Assembly (NCBI GenBank): GCA_963845495.1
Contig: CAWJTH010000079.1
Span: forward strand, 85,136-149,135
Length of the DNA stretch: 64,000 nt
Direction of reading: 5' to 3'
DNA from: JAZKFT01 sp963845495
Lineage (GTDB): Bacteria; Bacteroidota; Bacteroidia; Chitinophagales; Chitinophagaceae
Shown here: in pieces, positions 55,080 to 64,000 of the stretch
Layout of the letters: the number at the start of each line of letters is the position of its first letter
Numbering within the stretch: position 1 is the stretch's first letter
Made by a program: the position numbers and the translations under genes
Notes under the pieces: model-generated
Databases searched by the model: none
The model's input: only the letters and a program-made list of their open reading frames with translations
What the model was told of the DNA's origin: nothing

Positions 55080-57569
55080 ATGACTTGCTTGTGTTCTAGG
55101 ATGGTGTGCCTTTTTTACCTTATGCTTTGCATCCATGCAAATGGACAGCCGCATACCATTGATATTTCACATCCCGGCGATAAGCTTGTTACCGGGCATT
55201 TGACACTTGGTATCAACCACGATCCCGATGGAAATGTGCTTTCTGCCAACAGTCTTTACTTTACAAAAAACGGTAAGCCTTGGTATCCCGTAATGGGTGA
55301 ATTCCATTTCAGCCGTTTTCCAAAAGAACAATGGGAAGAAAGCATCCTGAAAATGAAAGCTGCCGGCATCGATATCATCGCTACCTATGTTTTTTGGATC
55401 TATCACGAGGAAGAAGAAGGCAAATGGAACTGGACAGACAATTTTGACCTGCGGGGTTTTGTTTCGCTCTGCAAAAAGCACGGCATGTATGTGCTTGTGC
55501 GTATCGGCCCTTGGTGCCATGGCGAGGTTCGCAACGGCGGTTTTCCGGACTGGCTGCTAAAAAAACAATTGAAAACAAGAACAAACGATCCGCTTTACCT
55601 TGATTATGTAAAAAAATTTTACAACCATATCAGCTTGCAACTGGAAGGGTCTTATTTCAAGGATGGAGGCCCGGTTATCGGCGCACAGATCGAGAATGAA
55701 TTCCGTTTCAACAATGCGAAAGGATGGGCACATATCACCACATTGCTAGACCTCGCAAAACAAGCGCACATCGATGTGCCGTTTTATACGGCCACGGGAT
55801 GGCCCGGCAGCAACATCCACCAGAACGAATTGATACCTGTTTGGGGGGCTTATCCCGAAGCGCCATGGGACAAACGCACCACGCAATTACCGCCTTCGCC
55901 CAATTACCTGTTCGACACCCTGCGGAGCGACCCGGCCATCGGCAACGACCTGAACGGGAACGCAAAAGATACAAACAATTATGCCGGTTACCGGTACCCC
56001 TACGGCACCGCAGAAATGGGCGGCGGCATACAGATAACCTATCACCGGAGGCCGATTATCGGACCAAAAGATGTGCTGGGTTTGGCGTTGGCAAAAATCG
56101 GGAGCGGCGCAAACCTTGTAGGTTATTATATGTTCCATGGCGGCCATAACCCGGTTGGGAAATTAAGCACGTTGCAGGAGTCTAAAGCGAGTGCCTACCC
56201 GAACGATTACCCGATATTGAACTATGATTTCCAGGCACCGATCGGCGAATGGGGACAATTACGGCCATCGTACAGCTACCTTAAATTGCTGCACTTATTT
56301 TTAAATGATCTTGGCGATAAACTGGCCGTTTGCGATACTTATTTCCCAGCGGAAAAAGTCCACGGCCCATCAGACAGCAGTTCGCTCAGATGGAGCGTAC
56401 GGAGCAAAGATGGCAATGGTTTTATCTTCATCAACAATTACCAGCGCCAAGTTAAGATGCAGCCAATCAATGGCGTGCGGTTGAATTTAAAAATGCCAGC
56501 GGGATCAACGATGCAGATCCCTGAAAAATCGGGACTGGATATACCCGCCGATTGCCAGGCCGTTTGGCCCATAAACCTGATGATGGGAAATGTATTGTTG
56601 AAATATGCCACTTTGCAACCGCTTTGTATTTTGCATGATAGCGGCACAGAAACCTATGTTTTCTTTGAAAACGAAGATATAAAAGGTGAATATGTTATTT
56701 GCGGAAAAGAAATAGCAGATTATGCACCATCAAAGGATGTATTTATTGAAAAAGAAAACGGCTTTTATACCGTCAAACCCATTCATCCAGATAAAAACTG
56801 TTTGCTGCGCTTCAACCTAAAAAACGGCAAACATTTACAGATAATTACCCTGACCCAACAACAAGCGTTAGAAGCTTGGAAAGTAACTGTTTGGGGAAAA
56901 GAACGGTTGATCCTTTCTAACAATGACCTTATCGTAACGGACAATAAAATACAGCTACAGCAAACCGGCAAGGGTAGATTCCAGTTGGACATTTTCCCAA
57001 AACCAACATCCATAGCCATTAATAAAAATGTTCCGTTTACAAAGACCGTTTCGGGCATTTTTTGCAATTATGTTTGCGAGTTGCCAGAAAAAAAGTGCCC
57101 GATCAGTTGGAAAGAAAACACATCGCTTGCAACGGGTTTAGATCCGGCAATGCAATCAAAAATTAAAGGTGCTGATTCGGTACATTTTTCAATGCCGCTG
57201 TATAACACAACGTTGCAATCCGTTCCGGATGCCCGTTATTACGATGTACATATCCCTAAAAATGCGCTGGATGGCCTGGCAAATGCTTTTTTGAAAATCG
57301 ATTATTCCGGCGATACGGAAGCATTCTATCTGGACAACAAATTGGTTGCCGACGATTTTTATTATGGCATGCCGGCAACGGTTGGATTAAAATCAATAGA
57401 TCCCGCACTTTTAGAAAAAAACATTACCATCCTGATCACGCCCTTAAAAGAAGACAGCAAGATATTTTTTGAAAAAGGGCTGCGTGAAAAAGCGGCCCGG
57501 AACGGGACTTCAATAAAAAGCATTGAGTTATTGCCAGAATACCAGATGTCGTTTACCGGAAGACGATAA
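55080..57569 (+). CDS. GH35 beta-galactosidase
   Basis: 829 residues from the ATG at 55080, which begins directly with a signal peptide (MVCLFYLMLCIHANGQ); the open frame extends 20 codons upstream. The TIM barrel has GEFHFSRFPKEQWEESILKM (family: E-x-H-Y-x-R-x-P), YVFWIYHEEEEGKWNW, FVSLCKKHGMYVLVRIGPW and WCHGEVRNGGFPDWL. The acid/base is E207 in GAQIENEF and the nucleophile is E312 in YGTAEMGGG. A long C-terminal beta region follows, including a jelly roll at the end. It removes terminal beta-galactose, for instance from pectic galactan or hemicellulose. There is no SusCD pair nearby; the next co-oriented gene is a GH2. Confidence 0.93.
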   Translation: MTCLCSRMVCLFYLMLCIHANGQPHTIDISHPGDKLVTGHLTLGINHDPDGNVLSANSLYFTKNGKPWYPVMGEFHFSRFPKEQWEESILKMKAAGIDIIATYVFWIYHEEEEGKWNWTDNFDLRGFVSLCKKHGMYVLVRIGPWCHGEVRNGGFPDWLLKKQLKTRTNDPLYLDYVKKFYNHISLQLEGSYFKDGGPVIGAQIENEFRFNNAKGWAHITTLLDLAKQAHIDVPFYTATGWPGSNIHQNELIPVWGAYPEAPWDKRTTQLPPSPNYLFDTLRSDPAIGNDLNGNAKDTNNYAGYRYPYGTAEMGGGIQITYHRRPIIGPKDVLGLALAKIGSGANLVGYYMFHGGHNPVGKLSTLQESKASAYPNDYPILNYDFQAPIGEWGQLRPSYSYLKLLHLFLNDLGDKLAVCDTYFPAEKVHGPSDSSSLRWSVRSKDGNGFIFINNYQRQVKMQPINGVRLNLKMPAGSTMQIPEKSGLDIPADCQAVWPINLMMGNVLLKYATLQPLCILHDSGTETYVFFENEDIKGEYVICGKEIADYAPSKDVFIEKENGFYTVKPIHPDKNCLLRFNLKNGKHLQIITLTQQQALEAWKVTVWGKERLILSNNDLIVTDNKIQLQQTGKGRFQLDIFPKPTSIAINKNVPFTKTVSGIFCNYVCELPEKKCPISWKENTSLATGLDPAMQSKIKGADSVHFSMPLYNTTLQSVPDARYYDVHIPKNALDGLANAFLKIDYSGDTEAFYLDNKLVADDFYYGMPATVGLKSIDPALLEKNITILITPLKEDSKIFFEKGLREKAARNGTSIKSIELLPEYQMSFTGRR

Positions 57570-57663
57570 CACCATGAAAAACGATGATCACGAAAAATTA
57601 AAGATGTTTGTCGAAGGGGACATCAAAAATATACCGATAAATTATTGATTGAAGGTATTCATT

Positions 57664-57812
57664 ATGACCAAAAGCTGATTGTTTTTGTGTCGGTTTTATC
57701 CGCTAGCCATATTTTTGCGCAACCGCCCGAAAGCATTGCCGATAGTTTACTTTTATCAAGAAGTATCTTTCTAGACTACAACAGATGCTCAAAAAGCCAG
57801 TTGGGGCATTGA
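57664..57812 (+). pseudogene. 5' remnant of an exported protein
   Basis: ATG ACC AAA at 57664 followed by a one-base shift yields KLIVFVSVLSASHIFAQ, a good signal peptide, then PPESIADSLLLSRSIF and an early stop. Only the secretion leader and about 30 residues of the mature part survive. It probably was the third gene of the GH35 group. The family cannot be identified. Confidence 0.4.
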
Positions 57813-58270
57813 ATTTTTGATGTTTCAATTCACTGATTTAGTCTACTTAACATATGCCAAATTATAAATTTTTATATTTCAACTTAACATAAATGTTTTG
57901 AGATTATCCCGAATTATTAATCAAAAAATCTAAAAGTTACAAGACATTGAATCTAAAAATTGCGGCCTAATATAATCAAATTATATCAACAAAAGGTTGA
58001 GGTCTTGGGGACAATATCAAGTAACAAAACCATGGCGTAAATGTTACATTTAAGCTTGGCAACAGCCTGTTCTTTGCAGGGCTACAAGGTTCAAAAAAGA
58101 AAGAGCCGGTTATATGTTTTAGGCGGCGAGTTACTTTGTAAAATGGGCTATGAATGGTATTACACCTTTGGCGATAAATATATAAAATTGCGTGGGCTTT
58201 TCATTACATTTTATATAAGGCCGTAATTTCGTGGCCATCCATAATATTCAAAGATCAAACCAACGTTTGC
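57813..58270. other. 458-bp spacer without recognisable gene
   Basis: A/T-rich. A plus-strand stretch near 58040-58110 can be read as VTFKLGNSLFFAGLQGSKKK, faintly like an outer-membrane protein end, but stops follow at once. The promoter for the GH2 gene should be here; I could not identify it. Confidence 0.35.
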
Positions 58271-61237
58271 ATGGCCAGTTACAAGAAAATAAACCGCCGG
58301 TCGTTCCTGGCAACCGCAGGCATCGCAACGGCCGCCGCCACTATCTTTCCAAAATATTCTCTTTTTGCCAAACCGGTAGGATCCCATCCCCCTCCAAGTG
58401 GTGCAATTTCGTTGGCCGGGGATTGGCGGTTCATGCTCGACCGTACAGATACCGGTGTCAACGACGGTTGGTTTAAGAAAGATTTGATGACAGCCACCGA
58501 TATCTCCCTGCCCGGTATTTTACAGACACAGGGTTTCGGCGACGAGATTACCGCCGAAACAAAATTCGTTGCGGCGCTCCCGCGGGACATGCGCTGGTAT
58601 CTGTTGCCGCAATATAAGCCGTACACCGTTCCCGGGAATATACAGGTCCCATATCTCTCACAACCTGTACGCCACTATTTGGGCGTGGCCTGGTACCAGC
58701 GGGATATCGATATACAGCCTGCCTGGGAAGGCAAACGTGTTGAAATGTTGCTCGAACGCACACGCTGGCAAACCGATGTGTATCTTGACGATAAATTTAT
58801 CGGCAGCAACCGTTCGCTTGTTGCCCCACATGGTTTCGATCTTGGTGTTGTGGCACCGGGGCGCCACCGGTTGACGATCCGCATCGATAACCGCATGCTC
58901 AGCCCGGCTTACCGTCCGGATGGCCATGCCGTTTCCGACGCAGAAGGATCGACCTGGAACGGCATCGTTGGCCGGATCGAACTTTCGGCGACCCCGACCG
59001 TATGGATTGCCGACGCCCAGGTTTTCCCTGACATCGCCGCAAAATCGGCACGTATACGCGTTGTTATCGGCAATATCACAGGCAAGGCAGGCACTGGAGC
59101 CCTTTCCGTGGGCGGTTTATCTGTACCGGTTGAATGGGATGAAGCGGGAGGTAGGGCCGAGATAGATGTTCCGATGCCAAAGGCAGGGCTATGGTCAGAG
59201 TTTACACCGGAACTCCAGCAATTACAGCTCTCCCTTAAAGGCGGGCAAGCCGATCACCGGCGGCAGGTAACCTTCGGGATGCGGGAAATCAAAACGGACG
59301 GCAACCTCATCTTGCTGAACGGCGGGCGGCTACAGTTGCGGGCAACACATGATGGCGGCGGGTTCCCGCTCACCGGCTATCCCGCCACGGATGTGGCCAC
59401 CTGGAAAAAAATTATCGGTATCTGCAAGGATTGGGGCCTCAACGGCATGCGTTTCCATTCCTGGTGCCCTCCCGGAGCGGCGTTTACCGCGGCTGACGAG
59501 CTGGGGTTTTACCTCCAGCCGGAATGCGGGATGTGGAACGCGTTCGACGCCGACGGTAAAATGCTCGCCGTGCTGAACGATGAGACAACCCGCCTGCTGA
59601 AAGCGTACGGCAATCACCCATCCTTCATAATGCTTGCTGCTACCAATGAACCGGCAGCCAATTATGCAAAACAACTTCCGGGCTGGGACAGATCATGGAA
59701 AACGTCCGATCCCCGCCGTCTTTACACCGATGGTTCGGGCAGGTGGGCGCCACCTCCCGCAGGGCGGGGAACGGCTTTCGCGGCAGATTTTCTCGTTACC
59801 GGAAGCCCGGCACGGGGGCCCATGGGTTGGTTCGGTTCCGATTACGAGAACCAGCTTGACACAGTCCGGGGCGGTAGCACAGTTCCATGTATCGGGCATG
59901 AGATAGGTCAATACTGCGCCTATCCCGATTTTGGGATCATCGATAAATTCAAAGGGAAACAAGCCAATTATGCAGCATTCCCTGAGGGCATCGGCTCCGG
60001 AAAGGTGCCGTATATGCAGCCGGGGAACTATATCATCATGCGGGACAGCGCCCAAAACAAAGGTATCCTTTCACAGAACAAGGCGCTTGCCCATGCATCC
60101 GGTAAATTCCAGGTAGCCTGTTACAAGGAAGAGATAGAGGCTCTGTTGCGCACCGGATCTTATTCTGGATATCAATTGCTTGATCTCCATGACTACCTTG
60201 GCCAGGGTGGCGCACTCATCGGTATGCTCGATGCCTTCTGGGAAAACAAGGGTTATATTAATTCCAATGAATTCAAGCATTTCAACAACACTACGGTCCT
60301 ACTCATCCGGTTGAAGGAACGCATATTCACGACCGGTCAAAAACTGATGGCAAGTGCTGAAGTTTCCCATTACGGGCCCGAACCGCTTGATCGGGTAAAA
60401 CCTATTTGGCGGATATTGGACGGATCCGGAAAAACCGTGATGGCCGCCGACCTACCGGTATGCAACGTTGCCCGTGGCGGGAACCAGACACTGGGGACCA
60501 TTTCAGCGGGACTTGCCGAACTGCCCGCACCGGCCTGTTATTCGCTCGTCTTAGAACTTGGCGGCACCGGTTTTGGTAACCATTGGTCGTTCTGGCTTTA
60601 TCCCGAAAAAATAGATCACGATATCCCGCAGGACGTTTTGGTCACCGGCTCATGGGAAGACGCGAGAGCCAGTCTGGCCAGTGGCGGTAAGGTGTTGTTT
60701 TTGTCGGGTGCCCCAGAAAAGCCCCCGCCGGATCTGGCATTGACGACATCGCCCATATTTTGGAACCGCTTGATGAACCCGAGCCGTGCATGGATGCTGG
60801 GGCTGTTGAATTCCCCTGGCCATGGTGCACTGGCCGGGTTTCCGACCGGAGACTGCTGTGACTGGCAATGGGTAAACCTTCTTCCCAAAACCACGGCAAT
60901 GCACATGGATGGCCTTCCATCCCAAATAACGGTTATTGTGCAGCCGATCGACGATTGGAACCGCAACCTCTGCCTTTCGATGTTGTTTGAATGTGGAACC
61001 GGGAACGGCAAATTAATGGTTACGTCTTTTGACCTGTCTGATAATGCGGTAGATCGGCAGCCGGCGGCCGCCCAGTTACGGAAGTCGGTGACCGGCTACA
61101 TGGCTTCGGCCGAGTTCAAGCCCAAAGGAAGATTGACTGTGTCCGAAATTGATGCCTGGATACCAAGGCGGTACATTGCACCACAGATATTAACTCGCCC
61201 CCTGCTACAGGCGACGTTGCCGATCCGGGGCAGGTAA
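58271..61237 (+). CDS. GH2-family glycoside hydrolase with twin-arginine leader
   Basis: 988 residues. The leader KKINRRSFLATAGIATAAAT fits a Tat signal (RRSFL). A sugar-binding jelly roll (residues about 45-240: ISLAGDWRFMLDRTDTG, YLGVAWYQRDIDIQPAWEGK, DVYLDDKFIGSNRSLVAPH) is followed by an Ig-like domain and a TIM barrel (NGMRFHSWCPPGAAFTAADE). The likely acid/base is E460 (LAATNEPA) and the nucleophile E544 (CIGHEIGQYCAYPDF). The C-terminal 350 residues form extra beta domains. It hydrolyses a beta-linked glycoside; related GH2 enzymes act on rhamnogalacturonan side chains, but specificity is not visible. Its codons are visibly more G+C-rich than those of the GH35 gene upstream, which may mean separate acquisition. 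Confidence 0.85.
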   Translation: MASYKKINRRSFLATAGIATAAATIFPKYSLFAKPVGSHPPPSGAISLAGDWRFMLDRTDTGVNDGWFKKDLMTATDISLPGILQTQGFGDEITAETKFVAALPRDMRWYLLPQYKPYTVPGNIQVPYLSQPVRHYLGVAWYQRDIDIQPAWEGKRVEMLLERTRWQTDVYLDDKFIGSNRSLVAPHGFDLGVVAPGRHRLTIRIDNRMLSPAYRPDGHAVSDAEGSTWNGIVGRIELSATPTVWIADAQVFPDIAAKSARIRVVIGNITGKAGTGALSVGGLSVPVEWDEAGGRAEIDVPMPKAGLWSEFTPELQQLQLSLKGGQADHRRQVTFGMREIKTDGNLILLNGGRLQLRATHDGGGFPLTGYPATDVATWKKIIGICKDWGLNGMRFHSWCPPGAAFTAADELGFYLQPECGMWNAFDADGKMLAVLNDETTRLLKAYGNHPSFIMLAATNEPAANYAKQLPGWDRSWKTSDPRRLYTDGSGRWAPPPAGRGTAFAADFLVTGSPARGPMGWFGSDYENQLDTVRGGSTVPCIGHEIGQYCAYPDFGIIDKFKGKQANYAAFPEGIGSGKVPYMQPGNYIIMRDSAQNKGILSQNKALAHASGKFQVACYKEEIEALLRTGSYSGYQLLDLHDYLGQGGALIGMLDAFWENKGYINSNEFKHFNNTTVLLIRLKERIFTTGQKLMASAEVSHYGPEPLDRVKPIWRILDGSGKTVMAADLPVCNVARGGNQTLGTISAGLAELPAPACYSLVLELGGTGFGNHWSFWLYPEKIDHDIPQDVLVTGSWEDARASLASGGKVLFLSGAPEKPPPDLALTTSPIFWNRLMNPSRAWMLGLLNSPGHGALAGFPTGDCCDWQWVNLLPKTTAMHMDGLPSQITVIVQPIDDWNRNLCLSMLFECGTGNGKLMVTSFDLSDNAVDRQPAAAQLRKSVTGYMASAEFKPKGRLTVSEIDAWIPRRYIAPQILTRPLLQATLPIRGR

Positions 61238-61627
61238 AACATTGACGATTGAAGGATACCAAGGGGTTATCCTCTTTTTAGTTATAGAATTCGGGAAGCG
61301 GCTTTATCTGGTCCGGCACTTTCTTCTTGGTATGACCAGACACAATTTGCCCAAGCACCTGGTGCAAAAACAGGGAGTGTTGCCTAGATCGGAAACACCT
61401 TTTCAGGACATTTGCGACCCGGATAACAAATAAGTTTTGCCTTGCTTCAAAATACCGCAAAGTACAATGTCGAATAGTCGATACTATTCTTGCAGCCGTC
61501 ACATTTTGCAGCTTCCTATTCTTGATGTCGTTCACCACAATCGCAGGCCACGTCCCGTCCCCCAGAAGATGGACATCTATACTGCAATAGCTTTATATTT
61601 TGGCCTGCCCCAAACATGTAAAACCGG

Positions 61628-61735
61628 GTTCTGTCGCTACAAATATAGATTGTATCGAGCAATCCTTCAGGAACCTATTTCTTGCAATTGACAGGCGACA
61701 ACCAAAACACGGTAAGGGGATTCATCAAACAATAA
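61628..61735 (+). pseudogene. Last 35 residues of a T9SS sorting domain, with in-frame stop
   Basis: In one frame: VLSLQI, a TAG, then IVSSNPSGTYFLQLTGDNQN and TVRGFIKQ with a stop at 61733-61735. The NPSGTYFLQLTGD...FIKQ ending is characteristic of type A sorting domains. No start or cargo region is recognisable in 61238-61627, which otherwise appears empty. Confidence 0.5.
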
Positions 61736-61746
61736 AACAAATAACA

Positions 61747-61797
61747 GGTCACGATTAAGGTTTGTCGGCTATTTGCGGGCTTGCCTTTATCGTGACC
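61747..61797. terminator. Stem-loop between convergent genes
   Basis: 14-bp arms (GGTCACGATTAAGG and CCTTTATCGTGACC, one mismatch) flank a 23-base loop. It lies between the plus-strand GH2/T9SS remnant and the minus-strand esterase, which ends at 61872. The loop is long and there is no clear T tract, so the call is moderate. Confidence 0.5.
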
Positions 61798-61871
61798 CAT
61801 TTAATTAGTACATATTACCGGTTTTAAAGCGATTGATCGACAAATGTTAGTAAGGTAGTTAAAGTGTTGTC

Positions 61872-62672
61872 CTACAATTTAAATTTTGAGGCAACTCTGG
61901 TCGATTCCAGTCTTTTCATGGCTTGGGCATATCGTTTACCCAATTCCCGGGCTGACGCAGTATTGAAATGCAAACTATCACCTCTGTCTGTTAATCCCTT
62001 CGCAGAAACCACCGCGGTATACGGCACGTTTTGCGGCAATTGGTTGATAACGGGATTGATATAGTCTGTTTTATTAAAATAACCGATTTCGCCAGCTACA
62101 AAGGGCATAGTTGGTTGTTGCAAATCGGTACGGAGACGGAAAACCAACGTGTTCAGCTTTTCCATATAATGGGCAGCATGAAGGGAATCGTTGTCGGACT
62201 CGCCTTGGTGCCAAAGGATACCTTTCAAAACTCCTTGCTGCATCGCCAGTTTTGTTCTTTTAACCGCATCGTCATAAGGGTGTGCTACTTTCAGATAAAC
62301 TGCACCGGGCTCCCAAGCCTTGATTGGCGACCCACCCCATGCGCATGGAATCAACCCGATGCGCATGTTTTTGTTATTGCTCAACATCTCTTTGGCAAAA
62401 CCGATAGCTGGGCCGACACCTGCAGCTTTTGGTTTATCAAAATGCACGGGGTCAATAGCGGGTACCCAATGGTTAAGCGAATCCAGCATTAATATTTGCG
62501 GATTTATTTGTTTGCTTTCTGCATCGGGCGCACCCCTACCGGCCATGTTCGATTGGCCAATCAGCAAGTACACATGGAAGTTTGTGTCCACTATTTGCTG
62601 CTGCGCTTGTACCTGCAAAGCAAGCAGCAATAAACAGCTACCTAGAAATGCGTTTGCTATTATTTTTTTCAT
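61872..62672 (-). CDS. SASA-family (sialate O-acetylesterase-like, CE6-type) esterase
   Basis: 266 residues. Signal peptide (LGSCLLLLALQVQAQQ). SGNH-type blocks: the nucleophile Ser in LLIGQSNMAGRGAPD, the oxyanion Gly in IPCAWGGSPIKAWEPG, the Asn/Gln block GILWHQGESDND, and the catalytic Asp-His in RGDSLHFNTASARELGKRY. The length and the HQGES motif match DUF303/SASA esterases, a group that includes CE6 acetyl-xylan esterases. It removes acetyl groups from plant polysaccharides or sialic acid; next to pectin genes, an acetylated plant glycan is more likely. The gene stands alone on the minus strand and converges with the GH2. Confidence 0.9.
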   Translation of the reverse strand: MKKIIANAFLGSCLLLLALQVQAQQQIVDTNFHVYLLIGQSNMAGRGAPDAESKQINPQILMLDSLNHWVPAIDPVHFDKPKAAGVGPAIGFAKEMLSNNKNMRIGLIPCAWGGSPIKAWEPGAVYLKVAHPYDDAVKRTKLAMQQGVLKGILWHQGESDNDSLHAAHYMEKLNTLVFRLRTDLQQPTMPFVAGEIGYFNKTDYINPVINQLPQNVPYTAVVSAKGLTDRGDSLHFNTASARELGKRYAQAMKRLESTRVASKFKL

Positions 62673-63000
62673 GTTTTTATCTTGTTTTTAATGTTCCTTT
62701 AAGTTATTCCAGCTATTTTAATCCATGACCGGCATTTTTTAGTGCCCGGGCACGAGGTGGGAAACAACAAAATGGATGCGATGGTTGAGAATAATTCTTT
62801 TTCACAACAGACCGGTTAAATAAGAATACTTGCGCCGCAAATAACGCACAATCAAACAAACCTTGATTTTCTTCTATTGCAGGCCTACGGCTGTGCTTGT
62901 GAAACCGCGGTCAAAGTCTATGAAACCTGCCCTTCTGCTGAACTTTTCTATCAGCTTGGAATTCCACGGTCGCCTTTATCGTTGAATTTAACGGAAAGAT
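62673..63000. other. 328-bp spacer with no recognisable gene
   Basis: It contains the unplaced promoter of the SASA esterase at its left edge. No frame in it has a convincing start and family match. Confidence 0.4.
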
Positions 63001-63678
63001 TTAAAATGGTTTCCAGTCGTCGAAAATATTTTTTACCGTATAGTGGCTTGCTTCTTCATCTGTCAGCTGATGGCTCCAAGGAAACCTTTTTGAGGCATCG
63101 CCGCCTTTTCCGGTGCTTTTATATTCGGCATAATAAGCGGTATGCTCATTTTCGCTTTTGCCCCAATTGTCCCAGCCTTCGGGTTTGATATGTTCACCCA
63201 TTTGGCAGTTAATATAAACAGTTTTGGCAAAAGGCCGCCATGGCCTGCCCAATATAACCGAAGCTGGCGGCAAATCGGATGTAAGCTTGCAATGTAAAAA
63301 CACATAGCCAAATTTGCTTGTGTCCGACGTTGATGCAGCTGTAACCATGCCTTTGCCCGGCTTGTTGTGCAGCGTATAATTGTCGAAAACGGCGGTTGCT
63401 GCGCCAAAAATAAAGTCCACCGTTCCTTCAATATAACAGTCCTTGTAGTATTCCAAATTCGTTGGTCCCTTTGTGTACAATGTATCTTGAAAGCCTAAAA
63501 ACCTGCAATTTTTAAACGCAATCCTATTTCCGGTGATATTTACGGCAACAGCCTGCCCCACTGGGGCCCCGCAAAGCCGTCCCCCATCGGCACCAACCTG
63601 ATATTTGGGTATGTCCGGTAGGGACAGGAGGCCTATTTTGGGGACCCGGCACTTTAATGATATTAAATTTTCGGCCAC
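63001..63678 (-). pseudogene. Pectinesterase (CE8), C-terminal part only
   Basis: Conserved CE8 sequence begins at about residue 38 of the open frame (APVGQAVAVNITGNRIAF) and runs to the end. It covers FLGFQDTLYTKG with the first catalytic Asp, GTVDFIFGAATAVFDN with the second catalytic Asp, GRPWRPFAKTVYINCQMG with the catalytic Arg, and DDWKPF at the end. The catalytic residues are therefore present, but the signal peptide and the first 120 or so residues, including the early beta-helix coils, are missing. The sequence upstream of the GPVGQAV block (KIGLLSLPDIPKYQ) is not CE8-like. It appears truncated by rearrangement, and is probably not active. It would have removed methyl esters from pectin. 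Confidence 0.8.
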
Positions 63679-64000
63679 TTAGCACAATCCAAAACATAAA
63701 AATGTTAAAGTCTTATAAGGTAGTATTTAAATTAAAGCCAACTAAAAAGCCTTGCGCTTTCACTAAATTATTTGTCCAAAAACTACAAAAGCCATCAAAA
63801 TCGATCGTAAGATTGCATCTTAACTCGCGGAACGCCGTAGACAGGTTGTAAATGGCGGCGATAAGGCAATCAAGCAATTGACCATACTCATGCTTTTTAT
63901 TCGCCTTCGGCCCTAGCGACCCTATTTCCCATCCTGTTCCTTTGGCATGGAAATTAGAGGCGTAGGATAATAGGTAAATTTTTTCCTATAGGGCGGCAGG
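63679..64000. other. Window-edge spacer
   Basis: No recognisable gene. The last bases (TATAGGGCGGC) echo the ATAGGGC motif of the repeat at 46 kb but are cut by the window edge. Short frames have no family match. Confidence 0.35.

Overview
The window looks like a Bacteroidota chromosome segment, most likely from the Sphingobacteriia/Chitinophagia side. The evidence is three SusC/SusD pairs, two hybrid two-component sensors (HTCS), an ECF sigma/FecR pair, remnants of type IX secretion sorting domains, a DUF6799 protein and a spondin-domain lipoprotein. I saw no tRNA, rRNA, CRISPR array or intact mobile element.

Left arm (1-17.5 kb): the end of a polysaccharide utilisation locus (PUL) with SusD and SusC on the minus strand and a divergent reg_prop HTCS. 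The spacer between them carries a striking set of CCCTT motifs at near-helical spacing. A mostly broken stretch follows: a BNR-repeat exported protein, a zf-HC2 anti-sigma fragment and a peroxiredoxin. Next come a Met-rich DUF6799 protein, a two-domain spondin lipoprotein, an OmpR-type two-component system, and fragments of a YdeI-type protein, a transposase OrfA and a thioredoxin-like protein.

Fructan PUL (17.5-32.5 kb): a minus-strand run of MFS sugar porter, fructokinase, SusC, SusD, DUF5018/DUF4960 surface lipoprotein and two GH32 enzymes. A divergent HTCS has a type I periplasmic-binding-protein sensor like the fructose sensor BT1754 of Bacteroides thetaiotaomicron. Together these cover binding, hydrolysis, import, phosphorylation and sensing of fructan or fructose. 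A CMD-family protein and a secreted ABM-type monooxygenase follow the sensor.

Middle (34-41 kb): a large GH31 alpha-glucosidase-like enzyme with a long N-terminal extension. It is followed by debris: a DUF2264 C-terminus, an integrase C-terminal half butted against an outer-membrane beta-barrel fragment, and a cysteine synthase with two lesions.

Thiol-redox locus (40-53.6 kb): all genes are on the minus strand. ECF sigma, FecR, an STN-type SusC, SusD, two TlpA-like proteins, a free-standing DsbD N-terminal domain, DsbD and cysteine synthase form one co-oriented array with no CAZyme. I consider this the best candidate for an under-described system: a sigma/anti-sigma-controlled TonB transporter coupled to periplasmic thiol reduction. 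A 153-bp MITE-like element sits inside it.

Right arm (53.6-64 kb): GH35 beta-galactosidase, a Tat-type GH2, a SASA-family esterase and the C-terminal part of a CE8 pectinesterase, which suggests pectin side-chain use. They are mixed with a small intact DUF1737 gene and several dead gene ends.

Many otherwise full-length genes carry one or two single-base frameshifts. Some fragments instead carry in-frame nonsense codons. The window therefore appears to mix possible sequencing indels with real gene decay.
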